This document shows positions 1 to 10,508 of a stretch of DNA of 62,545 nucleotides, piece after piece. Each line of letters opens with the position of its first letter. Position 1 is the stretch's first letter. This DNA comes from Candidatus Sphingomonas excrementigallinarum. Its GTDB lineage: Bacteria > Pseudomonadota > Alphaproteobacteria > Sphingomonadales > Sphingomonadaceae. Position numbers and translations under genes: made by a program. Under the pieces are notes generated by a model, which was given only the letters and a program-made list of their open reading frames with translations, was not told where the DNA came from and ran no database searches. The stretch lies in contig DXIH01000031.1 in assembly GCA_019112965.1 (NCBI GenBank), forward strand, positions 1 to 62,545. Direction: 5' to 3'.

Positions 1-1856
1 GGCGGCGGCGGTGGCGGTGGCGGCGGAGGGGCCATCATGGGCGAGGGAACAGAAACGACGGGCGGCGCCGTTACCCTCCGCGCGACACGCCGCGAGGTGG
101 CGATCCGCTTGAGCTGGGCGGCGGGGTCGAACCTGGTCTTCCACCAGGCGACCTCCTCTTGCCAATCCTGAAGCAGCGTATCGAAATGGCGCTGCGCGAC
201 GTGAGCCTCGTCCGCCTCCATCGCCTTGCGCTGGCGGGCATAATCGTCGCGCCATTCGGCGGGCAGGGTCGCGGGCGGGTCGATCCTGGCGTTCAGATAG
301 TCGCCGACACTCTCCAGTACGAGGAAGGACAGGCTGGGGCTGGCGATGCCGTAGCGGCGGCTGAGCGCGACATAGGCGTCGCGCTGCTCGGTCGCACCCA
401 GCGTCGCCAGCGCGTCCTGCGCCAGAAGCGCGCCGGGGCCGTCGAAAGCGACGCCATCCCCATCGATCGCGCGGACGACCTCCTGCCCCGCCCCCAGTCG
501 GATCTTCACCGGGCCGAAGCTCGGCGCGCGAACCAGCACCGCCCAGCGCCCTTGCGGCGCGGCCAAGGGCACGAAGGGCAAGGGCCGGTCATCGCGGTCG
601 GTGACGGCGGTCACCCCCGTCGCGCCCTCCTGCAACAGCGTCAACGTCGCCGCCGGGTCGTTGCCCAGTACAATCAGCTGCCCGCCATGCGCGCGTGCCA
701 GATGGCCCAGCCACGCACGGTCGTCACCGCCCGCGCTGCTGACCACATCCAGCGGGCAGCGCGGAGTAATCGCGGCATCGCGGTCGATGGTCGCGCGACC
801 GTCGGTAAAGACCAGGCAGCGGTCGGCAGCCCCCCCTTGGGAGAGGGGCGCGAAACTGGTCGCACCGCGATAGTCGAGCCCGCCCAGCCAGGCGGCGGCG
901 TCCTCGGCGGTGGCGACCGCCTTGGTCTGGGCACCGCTGCTGTTGAAGGCGACCAGTTCGACCCTGGCCGGATGCCAGCGATCGATCGCCGCGCGGACCA
1001 GCGCGATTTCGCGGGCCGTATCGGCCTTCAAGCGCGAGCGCGAACGATCCCAATAGATGCGCAGATGCGACGGCGCCGCATCACCTGCCGAAGCGGGCAG
1101 GTCGCCGCCCAGTTCCAGATCCCGCTCGCCATTATGATGGGTGCTCGCGACCAGATCGGCCACGCGGCCGGGCGTGATCGCCAATGTGCCGGAGAGCGGC
1201 TTGCCCTTCCCGCTCACCGAACCGCCCCAGCCCTCGCCGTCCGCCGTGATGGCCATCGGCGTGTCGCCCAGCGTCACCCTGGGCTGTGCGGTGGTCCCGC
1301 TGGTATGGACCCGGATCGACCAGTCGCCGACCGGGCCGTCGAAACCCAGCGGCAGGCGCCAGCCCCCCGCCCCGACCGGCGCGACAAAGCGCACCCGGAT
1401 CGTCCGCCCGTTTCCGGGCCAGATCGGAAAGACGCGGGTCGAAAAGACATTGTCGGCATCGACCTCCGCCAGACCGGGATCGACCCGCTGGCGGACCCGC
1501 GCTTCATAGACCGCCTTGGCGCGCGGGCGATCGACCAGCACGCCGTCGACCATCCGGCCGCCGACATCCAGCGCATAGCCGGTGACAACCGCGCCTTCGG
1601 GCAGGGTCAGGCGGAAATCGCCCTCCAGCTGCTCGGGCTCGGGATTGGCGAAGGCGGCGGTGACGGTCGTCTCGACGACGCTACCGCGTTGCTCGACCGC
1701 GATGTCCAGCTGTTTGAGCGACAGATTGCGCCCATGCGCGGCGTCGCGGATGCCGCCCGCATGGGCCGTCAGCACGGGATTGGCGGTCTGCGCCCAGGCC
1801 CCCTGCCCCAGAAGGGCGAGCCCCAGCGCCACGAGTCCACGCCACCGTGCCAGCAT
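1..1856 (-). CDS. VIT and vWA domain secreted protein (C-terminus cut by window edge)
   Basis: The reading frame is open for 618 residues to the left edge, so the C-terminus is missing. The ATG at 1856 has GAAGGGGG just upstream and opens a signal peptide ending near AWAQA (residue ~24). Residues ~30-160 look like a VIT (vault/inter-alpha-trypsin) domain, with the typical segment RPRAKAVYEARVRQRVDPGL. Residues ~265-400 look like a von Willebrand A domain; WDRSRS fits the DxSxS metal-ion (MIDAS) motif and FTDG follows. At the window edge the protein enters a run of at least eight prolines, a linker often seen before a further C-terminal domain. Proteins of this type are exported; no precise role is established. 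The family call is firm, the function is not. Confidence 0.82.
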   Translation of the reverse strand, partial: MLARWRGLVALGLALLGQGAWAQTANPVLTAHAGGIRDAAHGRNLSLKQLDIAVEQRGSVVETTVTAAFANPEPEQLEGDFRLTLPEGAVVTGYALDVGGRMVDGVLVDRPRAKAVYEARVRQRVDPGLAEVDADNVFSTRVFPIWPGNGRTIRVRFVAPVGAGGWRLPLGFDGPVGDWSIRVHTSGTTAQPRVTLGDTPMAITADGEGWGGSVSGKGKPLSGTLAITPGRVADLVASTHHNGERDLELGGDLPASAGDAAPSHLRIYWDRSRSRLKADTAREIALVRAAIDRWHPARVELVAFNSSGAQTKAVATAEDAAAWLGGLDYRGATSFAPLSQGGAADRCLVFTDGRATIDRDAAITPRCPLDVVSSAGGDDRAWLGHLARAHGGQLIVLGNDPAATLTLLQEGATGVTAVTDRDDRPLPFVPLAAPQGRWAVLVRAPSFGPVKIRLGAGQEVVRAIDGDGVAFDGPGALLAQDALATLGATEQRDAYVALSRRYGIASPSLSFLVLESVGDYLNARIDPPATLPAEWRDDYARQRKAMEADEAHVAQRHFDTLLQDWQEEVAWWKTRFDPAAQLKRIATSRRVARRVTAPPVVSVPSPMMAPPPPPPPPP

Positions 1857-1945
1857 CTTCGCCCCCTTCGATCCCAGAAAGGCTAGCTCGTCGCTGGCGC
1901 CCGGACAAGCCAATCCGGCACGCGGTCGATCATGGCCTTTGCCAT

Positions 1946-3229
1946 TCAGCCTGGTGTGACCGGCCCTGTGGGGCGGGCCTGTTCGGTTTCGGCGAGCGGG
2001 CGGACCCGGAACAGCAGGATGCCGCCCGCCAGCGCCAATGCGCCTAACATCAGGCAGAAGGCCACGACGCCGGGCCATCCGGCGCGCGTCCAGGCGATGC
2101 CGCCCGCCGAGCCCAACACGCTCGACCCCATATAATAGAAGAACAGATACCAGGCCGCCGCCTGCCCCCTCGCCACGCCGCCGCGCCGACCGACCCAGGC
2201 GCTGGCGATCGAATGGGCGCCGAAAAAGCCGATCGTGACCACCGCGATCCCCAGCACCACCGGCCAGAGCGGCCGGGCGGCGGTCAGCGCGACCCCGGTC
2301 ATCGTCAGCGCGACGGGCATCCAGAATATCCGCCGCCGCCCGACCTTGCCCGCCAGCTTGCCGAACAGGCTCGAACTGATCGACCCTAGGATATAGAGCA
2401 GGAACACCGCGCCCACCATCGCCTGGCTCAGGCCGTACGGAGGGCCGAGCAGGTGGAAACCGGCATAATTGTATATGGTGACGAAGATCCCCATCAGCAG
2501 GAAGCCCTCGGCATAGAGCAGCCGCAGGCCCGGATCGCGGAACAGCGCCGCCGCGCCGCGCGGCAGGGCCAGCCAGTCCGCCTCGCTCGCCACGAAACGC
2601 CGGGACGGAGGGGCCAGACGCCGGAACGCCTCGGCCATGATGAGGCCGCTTACCCCGACCGCCGCCAGCGCCCAGCGCCAGTCGGCCAGTGCGGCCACCA
2701 TGCTGGCGACCAGCCGCCCGCCCATGCCGCCCATGCCGCTGCCCGCGATGTACAGGCCCATGGCGGCGCCGATCGAGCGGGCGTCCACCTCTTCGGCGAC
2801 ATAGGCCATGGCCACCGCCGGAACGCCCGCCAGGGCGAGCCCGGCCAGGAAACGCAATGCCAGCAGCGCGTGCCAGCCCGGCACGATGGCCGCAACCAGG
2901 GTCAGCGCGGCGGCGATCATCATCGCCGCGACCATCAGCGACCGCCGCCCCAGCCGATCCGACACCGCCCCCGCCACGAGAATGCCCAGCGCCAGTGGCC
3001 CGGTGGCCAGCGACACCGCCAGCGACGATGCCTCCGCGCTGATCCGGTAATGCGCCGCCAGCAGCGGGAGTAGCGGCTGGACCGCGTAAAGCGTCGAAAA
3101 GGTCGAAAAACCGGCGAACAGCATCGCCCAGGTCAGGCGGCGATAGCCCGGCGTTCCGGCCACCAGCGCCTCGGCCATCATCTCGGCTGGAACGGGGGCG
3201 GGGGCGTCGCGGCCCGTATCGTCATGCAT
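1946..3229 (-). CDS. MFS transporter, YnfM/AraJ-like
   Basis: A 427-residue major facilitator superfamily protein of the inner membrane with about 12 hydrophobic segments. The cytoplasmic loop 2-3 signature is visible as SDRLGRRSL near residue 95. The chosen ATG (MHDDTGRD) has GGGAG at a good distance; the same frame is open further upstream but that part is arginine-rich and not convincing. The general pattern ([18 protein letters not shown] in helix 1) resembles the YnfM/AraJ group of drug or sugar exporters. The substrate cannot be told. It diverges from the GH95 gene and lies at the border of the carbohydrate locus, so it may or may not belong to it. Confidence 0.85.
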   Translation of the reverse strand: MHDDTGRDAPAPVPAEMMAEALVAGTPGYRRLTWAMLFAGFSTFSTLYAVQPLLPLLAAHYRISAEASSLAVSLATGPLALGILVAGAVSDRLGRRSLMVAAMMIAAALTLVAAIVPGWHALLALRFLAGLALAGVPAVAMAYVAEEVDARSIGAAMGLYIAGSGMGGMGGRLVASMVAALADWRWALAAVGVSGLIMAEAFRRLAPPSRRFVASEADWLALPRGAAALFRDPGLRLLYAEGFLLMGIFVTIYNYAGFHLLGPPYGLSQAMVGAVFLLYILGSISSSLFGKLAGKVGRRRIFWMPVALTMTGVALTAARPLWPVVLGIAVVTIGFFGAHSIASAWVGRRGGVARGQAAAWYLFFYYMGSSVLGSAGGIAWTRAGWPGVVAFCLMLGALALAGGILLFRVRPLAETEQARPTGPVTPG

Positions 3230-3426
3230 CGGCGGCTCCCATGGCGCGGCGTCAACCGCCGAACGGCGCCGGGGCTCCCGCCGTCGATAGGGGCAGACCC
3301 TTAACGATTCCAATCCGTCCCGTGCAACGCGGCGCACCGCGGGGCTCGGACAGCGACAATTTCCTCTTTCGTCATGCAGTTGAATGCGTCACCGTCATCG
3401 CTGGACCAACAATCGGGCGGGGACGA

Positions 3427-5901
3427 ATGGCCGATCTGACGCGACGCGGCGTATTGGAAGCAGGCGCTTTGGCGATGGCGGCGGGCGGACTCGGCGCCCT
3501 GCCGCTCCGGGCGCAGCCGGTCGCCCCGGACGATTCCCATCGCCTGTGGTTCGATGCACCCGCCACCCGCTGGGTCGAGGGATTGCCGCTCGGCAATGGG
3601 CGGCTGGGCGCGATGGTACGCGGCGGCACCGAGCGTGAGGTCATTTCGCTGAACGAGGACAGCCTGTGGTCGGGCTATCCGGCCAGCGACGCCAGGCCCG
3701 ATGCGCAAGGCTCGCTGGCGGATGTACGGCGGGCCACGCTGGCGGGAGAGTATCACGCCGCCGATGCCCAGGCGAAGAAGCTGCAAGGGGCCTTTTCCAA
3801 CAGCTATGCGCCGATCGGCGACCTGGTGATCGCGCTGCCCGGTGGTGGTGCGGTGAGCGATTACCGCCGCGAACTCGATCTGGACCAAGCGGTCGTCGGC
3901 GTGTCCTACATCGCCGGACAGACCCGCTATCGCCGCGAGGTGTTCGTGTCGCATCCAGCGCAGCTGGTCGTCGTGCGGCTGACGGCGGATGGCGGGACGA
4001 TCGATGCCGATCTGTCGCTGGCGACGTTGCTTCGCGGATCGGTGCGGGCCGAGGGCAACCGGCTGGTCCTGCACGGCAAGGCGCCGTCCTATGCCGCCCC
4101 CAATTACCACTCCGTCCTCGATCCCATCCGCTATGACGATGCCGCCGGGCGCGGCATGATGTTCGCCGCCGTGGCCGAGGTTTTGAACGAGGGTGGCCGC
4201 GTGGGCGTCGCGGGGGATGCCATCACGGTGCGCGGCGCCCGGAGCGTCGAAATCCGCATCGGCGCCGCCACCGGCTTTCGCGGCTTCGACCAGTCGCCCG
4301 ACCTGCCCATCGACGCGATCGAGGCCAAGGCGGTGGCAGCGCTGTCGGCGGCGCGGGGGACCAATTATGCGACCCTGCGCGCCGCCCATGTCGCCGACCA
4401 TCAGGCGCTCTATCGCCGGGCCGCGCTGAAGCTCGCGGGGCAGGCGACGGGCACGACGGCCGAGCGCCGCGCGGGCAACGAACGGGCGAGCGATCCGGGG
4501 CTGGCCGCGTTGCTGTTTCATTTCGGCCGTTATCTGCTGATCGCCAGCTCGCGCCCCGGAACCCAGCCCGCCAACCTCCAGGGCATCTGGAACGCCGAGG
4601 TCCGGCCGCCCTGGAGCAGCAACCACACCACCAACATCAATACCGAGATGAATTACTGGCCCGCCGAGGTAGCCAATCTCGCCGATTGCCACACGCCGCT
4701 GTTCGACTGGCTGGAGCGGGTGGCGGTGCGGGGCGCGCGCGTCGCGCAAAGCTATTACGGGATGCCCGGCTGGTGCCTGCACCACAATAGTGACATCTGG
4801 GCGATGGCCAACCCGGTCGGCGAAGGCAGCGCCGCGCCGATCTGGGCCAACTGGCCGATGGGCGGGCCGTGGCTGATGCAGCATCTGTGGCAGCATTATG
4901 CGTTCGGCGGGGACCTGGCGTTCCTGCGCGACCGGGCGTGGCCGCTGATGCGCGGCGCCGCCGAATTCTGCGCGGCCTGGCTCGTCGCGGGGCCGGACGG
5001 GCGGCTGACCACCGCGCCCTCCATCTCGCCGGAGAACGAGTTCCTCGCCCCCGACGGCAAGCCCGCCTCGATCAGCACCGGCTGTACCATGGACCTGGCG
5101 CTGATCCGCGAGCTGTTCGCCAATTGCATTGCGGCCAGCGCGCTGTTGAAGACCGACACGGCCTTTGCGACGAAGCTGCGCGGGCTGGTCGAACGGCTGG
5201 AGCCCTATCGCATCGGCCACCATGGCCAATTGCAGGAATGGTCGCGCGACTTTGCCGAGTCCGAGCCGGGCCATCGCCACATCTCGCACCTCTATCCCCT
5301 GTATCCGGGCGACGAGTTCACGCCGCGCCGCACGCCCGCATGGGCCAAGGCGGTCGCGACCTCGATGCAGCGTCGCGAGGACAATGGCGGCGCGCAGACC
5401 GGATGGAGCCGGGCCTGGGCGACCTGTATCTGGGCGCGGATGGGCGATGCCGCGCGTTCGGGCCGCTCGATCGATGCCTTTTTCAAGGGCAGCACGCTCG
5501 ACAATCTGTTCGACACGCATCCCTCGAACAAGGGGCCGATCTTTCAGATCGACGGCAATTTCGGGATCACCGCCGCCATCGCCGAGATGCTGCTGCAAAG
5601 CCATGACGGCGCGATCGCGCTGCTGCCCGCCCTGCCCCCGGCGTGGCGCGACGGCAGTGCCCATGGCTTGCGGGCGCGCGGCGGCGTGACTGTCGACCAG
5701 CGCTGGGCGGGCGGACAGTTGGAACAGGCCGAGCTGGTGTCTGCGCCGGGCGGTGAACTGGTCGTCCGGCTGCCCGCCGGTCGCCGGGTCCGCGCCGCGA
5801 CCCGTGGTGGCAAAGCGGTTCCGATCCGTACGACGAAGGACGGCATTCGCATCGCCACCCGGGCCGGGGACCGGATCACACTGACCATCGGCGCCGCCTG
5901 A
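3427..5901 (+). CDS. GH95 family glycosidase (alpha-L-fucosidase or alpha-L-galactosidase)
   Basis: An 824-residue glycoside hydrolase of family 95, whose members remove alpha-1,2-L-fucose or alpha-L-galactose from glycans. The start is the ATG with GGGGA upstream; it gives a Tat-like signal ([18 protein letters not shown]), so export as a folded protein is likely. Residues ~35-60 hold the family N-terminal motif [12 protein letters not shown] and LNEDSLWSG. The catalytic residues known from Bifidobacterium AfcA appear conserved: N403 and N405 in [12 protein letters not shown]536 in ISPENEF, D709 in QIDGNFG. It is full length and transcribed away from the rest of the carbohydrate locus. With GH31 and GH43 nearby, removal of terminal fucose from xyloglucan-like side chains is the likely job (inference). 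Confidence 0.93.
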   Translation: MADLTRRGVLEAGALAMAAGGLGALPLRAQPVAPDDSHRLWFDAPATRWVEGLPLGNGRLGAMVRGGTEREVISLNEDSLWSGYPASDARPDAQGSLADVRRATLAGEYHAADAQAKKLQGAFSNSYAPIGDLVIALPGGGAVSDYRRELDLDQAVVGVSYIAGQTRYRREVFVSHPAQLVVVRLTADGGTIDADLSLATLLRGSVRAEGNRLVLHGKAPSYAAPNYHSVLDPIRYDDAAGRGMMFAAVAEVLNEGGRVGVAGDAITVRGARSVEIRIGAATGFRGFDQSPDLPIDAIEAKAVAALSAARGTNYATLRAAHVADHQALYRRAALKLAGQATGTTAERRAGNERASDPGLAALLFHFGRYLLIASSRPGTQPANLQGIWNAEVRPPWSSNHTTNINTEMNYWPAEVANLADCHTPLFDWLERVAVRGARVAQSYYGMPGWCLHHNSDIWAMANPVGEGSAAPIWANWPMGGPWLMQHLWQHYAFGGDLAFLRDRAWPLMRGAAEFCAAWLVAGPDGRLTTAPSISPENEFLAPDGKPASISTGCTMDLALIRELFANCIAASALLKTDTAFATKLRGLVERLEPYRIGHHGQLQEWSRDFAESEPGHRHISHLYPLYPGDEFTPRRTPAWAKAVATSMQRREDNGGAQTGWSRAWATCIWARMGDAARSGRSIDAFFKGSTLDNLFDTHPSNKGPIFQIDGNFGITAAIAEMLLQSHDGAIALLPALPPAWRDGSAHGLRARGGVTVDQRWAGGQLEQAELVSAPGGELVVRLPAGRRVRAATRGGKAVPIRTTKDGIRIATRAGDRITLTIGAA

Positions 5902-5918
5902 CCGCGTTTCCCTATGGG

Positions 5919-5998
5919 CGAGATGACATAGGGTCGACCCAAGGCGAGCCCCTCCCCTGAAGGGGAGGGGTGGGTTCATTTCACGTCATCCTGCTCTA
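5919..5998 (-). repeat. Short copy of stop-codon-linked palindromic repeat (class A)
   Basis: One palindromic core (CCCCTCCCCTGAAGGGGAGG plus GG) flanked by ends that match the longer copies at 7557-7714 and 19099-19257. Read on the minus strand it begins with the TAG stop codon of the GH43 gene, followed by AGCAGGATGACGTGAAATGA. The roughly 75 bases between the two cores of the long copies are missing here. This is either an internally deleted form or a monomer. Confidence 0.8.
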
Positions 5999-7378
5999 CG
6001 GGCGGCGGAACTGCCAACGATCGAAGTCGAACAGGTCGTCGCCATCGCCATGGAAGACCAGGAACAGGTCATGCACGCCGTTCGCCCCGGTCACGGTGGT
6101 GGTCTGCGTCCCCCAGTCCGCGCCTTCGCCGCCGTTCAGCGCCAGCGTACCGATCTGCGGGCCGTCGACCCGGTCGAGATGGAGCGTGATCGTCGGGCGA
6201 CCGCGGACCCGCGCCACGCTGGCCGCGAAGCTGGCCGCACCGCGTCCGAAATCGACGCCGCCGATCTTGATGAAGCTGCGGTCGGCGATGCGGGTGACAT
6301 GGACGCTTCCATCCGCCCCGCTATCGGTCGTGACGCCCGGCGCCCAGCGATAGGGCCGGTCGCGGTCGCGGCCGATGCGCGAGGTCCAGGCGATCGTCTC
6401 TGCCTCGACCCAGCGATAGGGATCGAGGGTCGCGATCTGTGCCACGCCCTCGTCAGTCCACCAGGGCAGGCGCGGAATGGTGCCGTCGGGATTGTAGCGG
6501 AACTCGCGCAGCGTCACCGAGCGCCGCTCGTGATGGATCGGCGTCATCGCGAAGTTCAGCTCGTAATGAAAGCCGAACAGATAGCTGTGCCCCTTATAGT
6601 CGATGATGCCGGGATGGTTGCCGGTCGACGCGGCATTGGGGTCCATCACCGGCCCCTTGTGCACCCAGGGGCCGGTCGCCCGGTCGCTCATCGCATAGCC
6701 GATCCCCTCGGGGCAGCAGCTGGAGGCATAGGCCATGTAGTAATGGGGCCCGCGCTTATAGAACCAGGGGCCCTCCTGATAGTCGATCGGCTTGGCGACC
6801 TTCACGATCGCGCCGGAATAGCTGGTCATGTCGCGGTTGAGTTTGACATACCACAGGTCGGGATTGCCCCAGTAGAGATAGGCCTGGCCGTCATCGTCGA
6901 TCGCCACCGTCGGATCGATCGCGCCGAACCGCGCGGCGATCAGCGGCTTGCCCAGCAGGTCGCGAAACGGCCCATCGGGCCGGTCGGCGACGGCGACGCC
7001 GATGGCCGTGTCGGGGTTTCCCGCCACGCGAACGGGCGCATAGAGATAGAATTTGCCGTCGCGCGCGATCACCTGCGGCGCCCAGGCGCCATTGTCCTGC
7101 TGCGCCCAGGCAAAGGTCTTGAGCGACGCGGGCGAGCCCCGGTCGGTCCAGTTGACCATGTCGGTCGAACTATAGAGCCGCCAGTCGAGCATCTTGAACC
7201 CGCCCGCATCATCCTCGTCATGGCCGGTATAGAGATAGACGACGCCGTCATGGACCAGTGGCGCGGGATCGGCGGTGAAGCGCGTCTGGACGATCGGATT
7301 GTCCGCGCCCGCGCTCGAGGGTGTCAGGGCTATCGCCACTCCAGCCACCATGCCCCATATCAACCGCCACTTGCCCAT
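5996..7378 (-). CDS. GH43 family glycosidase with C-terminal CBM6-like module
   Basis: A 460-residue secreted protein. A signal peptide (GMVAGVAIALTPSSAGA) is followed by a five-bladed beta-propeller of family GH43, whose members are beta-xylosidases, alpha-L-arabinofuranosidases or related enzymes. The expected triad is visible: D37 (TADPAPLVHDG, base), D155 (GAIDPTVAID, pKa modulator) and E202 (DYQEGPWF, acid). Residues ~330-460 resemble a CBM6 beta-sandwich (YRWVEAETI, then FIKIGGVDFG). Two ATGs lie in tandem; the second (7378) is better spaced from the AAGGGGG ribosome site than 7381. It follows the TonB receptor in the same direction, but two repeats lie between them, so it may have its own promoter. 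The exact sugar is not decided by sequence. Confidence 0.9.
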   Translation of the reverse strand: MGKWRLIWGMVAGVAIALTPSSAGADNPIVQTRFTADPAPLVHDGVVYLYTGHDEDDAGGFKMLDWRLYSSTDMVNWTDRGSPASLKTFAWAQQDNGAWAPQVIARDGKFYLYAPVRVAGNPDTAIGVAVADRPDGPFRDLLGKPLIAARFGAIDPTVAIDDDGQAYLYWGNPDLWYVKLNRDMTSYSGAIVKVAKPIDYQEGPWFYKRGPHYYMAYASSCCPEGIGYAMSDRATGPWVHKGPVMDPNAASTGNHPGIIDYKGHSYLFGFHYELNFAMTPIHHERRSVTLREFRYNPDGTIPRLPWWTDEGVAQIATLDPYRWVEAETIAWTSRIGRDRDRPYRWAPGVTTDSGADGSVHVTRIADRSFIKIGGVDFGRGAASFAASVARVRGRPTITLHLDRVDGPQIGTLALNGGEGADWGTQTTTVTGANGVHDLFLVFHGDGDDLFDFDRWQFRRP

Positions 7379-7400
7379 CATATTCCCCCTTTTTGAAACC

Positions 7401-7530
7401 CTTTCCTCCCCTTGCAGGGGAGGTGGCAGGCCGAAGGCCTGGCGAAGGGGTGTACCGGCCAGCGAAAGTGGACTTCTCCCACGACTGGCACCCCCCTCCA
7501 CCCTGCTCGCGCATCCCCTACAGGGGCAGA
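7401..7530. repeat. Class B intergenic repeat, copy 1
   Basis: Begins CCTTTCCTCCCCTTGCAGGG and continues AGGTGGCAGGCCGAAGGCCT. The same succession (CCTCCCC, short loop, GGGGAGGTGGCAGGCCG, AGGCCTG, a GGGG stretch, then CCCCCTCCACC) occurs at 49240-49371. This copy is more diverged and its right arm is poor. With the adjacent class A element it fills the 330-base gap between the GH43 gene and the TonB receptor; no gene is seen there. Confidence 0.65.
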
Positions 7531-7556
7531 AGTTCCGTAGGGCGCTCCGCCCTTAG

Positions 7557-7714
7557 ACCGTGATGACGTTGCGTTGAACCAAGGCGAGCCCCTCCCCTTC
7601 AGGGGAGGGGTTGGGGTGGGGCCTCGCCACGGGCCGCACGCTTGCGGAGGCGCCCCACCCCCGGCCCCTCCCCTGAAGGGGAGGGGTGAATTAATCTTAT
7701 GTCATCATGCTCTA
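7557..7714 (-). repeat. Full-length class A palindromic repeat, copy 1
   Basis: About 158 bases with two GC-rich palindromic cores (CCCCTCCCCTTCAGGGGAGG plus GG, and CCCCTCCCCTGAAGGGGAGG plus GG), joined by about 55 bases. On the minus strand it begins exactly with the TAG stop codon of the TonB receptor and continues AGCATGATGACATAAGAT. It is nearly identical, in opposite genomic orientation, to 19099-19257. It can fold into a long double hairpin and may act as the receptor's terminator. Confidence 0.88.
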
Positions 7715-10468
7715 GAACCGGAAGCGGACGCCCGCCGACAACAGGCTCGCCTCCCAACGCACGTCGCGCGGATAGCGCGGGTCCTTCACGTAGCTGTGGT
7801 ACGGCGTGCGCAGCAGGTTGGTCGCATCCACCGTCAGGGTGACATTGTCGTTCAGATTGTAGCTGGCCGACAGGTCGAGACGCCCGACCGCGCCCGAATA
7901 GACGGTGGTGAACACGCCCGGCGCCCCGAACCCGTCCACATTGGCGCTGCGATAATTATAGGCCAGGCGCACGCTCGTCGGCCCCAGCTCATACAGGCCG
8001 ATCAGGTTGAAGCTGTACTTCGACACGCCCGGCAAGGTGTTGCGTCCGCCGGTGAAATTAGCGGCCGAGGGGAGCACCTGCTCGCCGTCGATATAGGTGA
8101 AGTTCGCCTGCGCACCCAGACCGCGCAACGCGCCGGGCAGGAAGTCGAAGAAGGTGGTGCCCGCCACCTCGATCCCCTTGATGGTGCCCGACCCGGCGTT
8201 GGACGGACGGTAGACCAGGATGTCGCCGAACGGCTGGACATTGACGATCTGCGGCAGCGAATTGATGAAGCCGTTGATCTTGCGATAGAAGCCGGCGACC
8301 GACACCGACCCGGTGCGCGAGAAATAATATTCCAGCGACGCGTCGTAATTGTCCGACCGGATGGGCTGCAGGTTCGGGTTGCCGCCATTGCCGGTGTAGG
8401 AGATGTTGCCCCCGACGGTCCCCTGCGACACGGTCAGCGTCGGATTGATCTGGTTGAAACCGGGCCGCGACAGCGCCTGGGTCCGCGACAGGCGCAGCTT
8501 CAGCCGGTCGGTGAAGTGCAGCTGCGCGCTGATGTTGGGCAGGATGTCGGTATATTGGGTCGAGGAGTTGATCGGAACCAGCACTGTGCCGCCCGCCGAG
8601 GTCGGCAACTGGTTGGTACCGTTCAGCTTGTTGCGGGTCAGGATCACCCGCGCGCCGATCACGCCATCGACGGGAATGCCGATGTTGAAGGCGTAATTGA
8701 CCTGCGCATAGGCGGTATAGACCTGCTCGCGCGCCTGGAAGGCGTTGAGCGGGTTGAGGTTGGGCTGCTCGGGCGCCCAGGCGGCCTGGGTCCCGGCATC
8801 CGCACCCGAACGGACCAGCGCCTGGCGGATATAGTCGCGCACGCTGTTCAGCTGCTGGTTGAACAGGAAGGCGTTGGGCGCGAACCAGCTGCGGAACTGC
8901 TGCACGTCGTCGCCCTGGAAACCCGGCTGGATCATGCCGCCCTGCGCGACGGTCGGCACCTTGTCGATCGTGTCCTTCAGGCTGACGAGCGAGGCATAAC
9001 GATCGCCGTAGACCGAGCTGGCGCTGCGATCGCCATAGCGCAGCCCGAACATGAATTTCGGGAACAGCGACGAATCCGTGTCCAGCGCCAGATTGCCCTG
9101 CCACTGCCACTGGTCGCCCGCCGACCGGCTGCGATTTTCGAGCAGGCCGCGCATGTAGAAGCTGTTGGGATTGCTGAAATCGACGCCGCTGGGCGTGAAG
9201 TTGACGCCGCGCTGGTCGTTCAGCTTGACCGCCAGCGACAGCGGCGTCGCCACCTGGGTCTGGAACTGGCCCCAGTTCCCGCTGGCGATCGACTTGGTAT
9301 AGGCGAGGTCGGTGGTGAAGACCGCGTTGCCCGTCTCCCACTTCGCGCCGAGTGCGCCCTGATAGGTGTCGGTGCGGCTGGTGCCGAATTCCTTCGACGG
9401 GCCATTGACCAGCCCCAGGTCGACATCGAACGACTGGAGCGTCGTACCGTCCTGCGTCAGCACCGCGTTGCGGATCGTCGGCGGGTTGCCGCCATTGGGA
9501 TTGGACTGGATCGGGATGCCGAAAAAGTCGTTGGCGACCCGGTCGCGATAGCCCTGATACAGGCCATCGAGATAGATCATCAGATTGTCGGCGGGCTTCC
9601 ACTGGATCGATCCGTTGACCGACGGACGCTGGCGGTTGCCGCGCCGGTAATAGAGGCCGATATCCTGCGGGAAGGTGAAGTTGCGGCCGACCGAGGCGGG
9701 CAGGATCTGCTGGTTGGCGGGCACATTGTCTTGGAAGCCCTGATAGCGGATCGAATTGAGATAGCGGGTCTGGGTGAAGGAGGCGTTGATGAGCGCGCCG
9801 ATCTCGCCGATCCCGGTCTGCCAACGGTCGCTGACGAGCAGGCTGCCGATCGGATCAACCTTGCGCGATTCCGTATTGTAGACGCCGCGCGCCGCGCCTG
9901 CGATCTGGAAGCCCTTGAAGTCGAACGGGCGACGCAGGCCGACATCGATCAGGCCCGCAATGCCGCCTTCCAGATTCTCGGCGGTCGTCGCCTTGTACAC
10001 CTCGACCCGCGACAGCGCCTGGGCGGGGAAGTCCTGGATCGAGACCGAGCGACCGTCGGCGGTGAAGATCTCACGCCCCTGCACTGTGGTCTGGACATTG
10101 GGCAGGCCCCGGATCAGGACGCCGTTCGCTTCGTCGGCATAGCGCGTGACCTGCACGCCGGTGACACGCGCGATCGCCTCGGCCGCGTTGTTGTCGGGGA
10201 ATTTGCCGATATCCTCGGCGACCAGCGCATCGACGATCGCGTCCGAATTGCGCTTGATATTCTGCGCATTGCTCAGGCTCTGGCGGATGCCGGTCACGAC
10301 GATGTCGGCGGTGCTCGTCGCGTTCTGATCGGCGGGCGCAGGCGTGACTCCGGCGGCTGCCTGATCCTGGGGCGGGGCCGCGTCCTGCGCCTGGGCGGGC
10401 GCGGCCAGCGCGACCGCCATCATCGTCGAAACCGAGGCGAGCAGCGCGCCGATCTTATGCTGTTTCAT
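7712..10468 (-). CDS. TonB-dependent receptor of the carbohydrate locus
   Basis: A 918-residue outer-membrane receptor. Signal peptide ends near APAQAQ. Residues ~45-200 form the plug (DIVVTGIRQSLSNAQNIKRN, then GVLIRGLPNVQTTVQGREI), followed by a 22-strand barrel ending in VRFRF with the usual C-terminal phenylalanine. The plug matches the Xanthomonas/Caulobacter type of receptor that imports plant oligosaccharides. AGGAGGGG lies at a good distance from the ATG. A LacI-type operator half-matching that of the locus sits 25-40 bases upstream of the start, so it is probably induced with the enzymes. Likely role: bringing oligosaccharides into the periplasm with energy from TonB-ExbBD, which are encoded elsewhere. 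Confidence 0.95.
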   Translation of the reverse strand: MKQHKIGALLASVSTMMAVALAAPAQAQDAAPPQDQAAAGVTPAPADQNATSTADIVVTGIRQSLSNAQNIKRNSDAIVDALVAEDIGKFPDNNAAEAIARVTGVQVTRYADEANGVLIRGLPNVQTTVQGREIFTADGRSVSIQDFPAQALSRVEVYKATTAENLEGGIAGLIDVGLRRPFDFKGFQIAGAARGVYNTESRKVDPIGSLLVSDRWQTGIGEIGALINASFTQTRYLNSIRYQGFQDNVPANQQILPASVGRNFTFPQDIGLYYRRGNRQRPSVNGSIQWKPADNLMIYLDGLYQGYRDRVANDFFGIPIQSNPNGGNPPTIRNAVLTQDGTTLQSFDVDLGLVNGPSKEFGTSRTDTYQGALGAKWETGNAVFTTDLAYTKSIASGNWGQFQTQVATPLSLAVKLNDQRGVNFTPSGVDFSNPNSFYMRGLLENRSRSAGDQWQWQGNLALDTDSSLFPKFMFGLRYGDRSASSVYGDRYASLVSLKDTIDKVPTVAQGGMIQPGFQGDDVQQFRSWFAPNAFLFNQQLNSVRDYIRQALVRSGADAGTQAAWAPEQPNLNPLNAFQAREQVYTAYAQVNYAFNIGIPVDGVIGARVILTRNKLNGTNQLPTSAGGTVLVPINSSTQYTDILPNISAQLHFTDRLKLRLSRTQALSRPGFNQINPTLTVSQGTVGGNISYTGNGGNPNLQPIRSDNYDASLEYYFSRTGSVSVAGFYRKINGFINSLPQIVNVQPFGDILVYRPSNAGSGTIKGIEVAGTTFFDFLPGALRGLGAQANFTYIDGEQVLPSAANFTGGRNTLPGVSKYSFNLIGLYELGPTSVRLAYNYRSANVDGFGAPGVFTTVYSGAVGRLDLSASYNLNDNVTLTVDATNLLRTPYHSYVKDPRYPRDVRWEASLLSAGVRFRF

Positions 10469-10492
10469 GGAAAACCCCTCCTGAGACTGTAT

Positions 10493-10508
10493 CTAAAAAC
10501 GTTTACGG
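10493..10508. promoter_or_regulatory. Candidate LacI-family operator, imperfect
   Basis: The 16 bases CTAAAAACGTTTACGG match 13 of 16 positions of the perfect palindrome at 16688-16703. The right half, GTTTACGG, is exact. It lies upstream of the TonB receptor start. Binding by the locus LacI protein is inferred from shape and position. Confidence 0.6.

Noticed and set aside
159..1886. Long open frame on the plus strand opposite the VIT/vWA gene
   Set aside because: Arg/Pro/Gly-rich composition without any domain; it is the shadow of a strongly GC-biased minus-strand gene with signal peptide, VIT domain and MIDAS motif.
3230..3426. LacI-type operator before the GH95 gene
   Set aside because: CTTAACGATTCC near 3300 has only a faint likeness to the palindrome at 16688; fewer than half of the positions fit.
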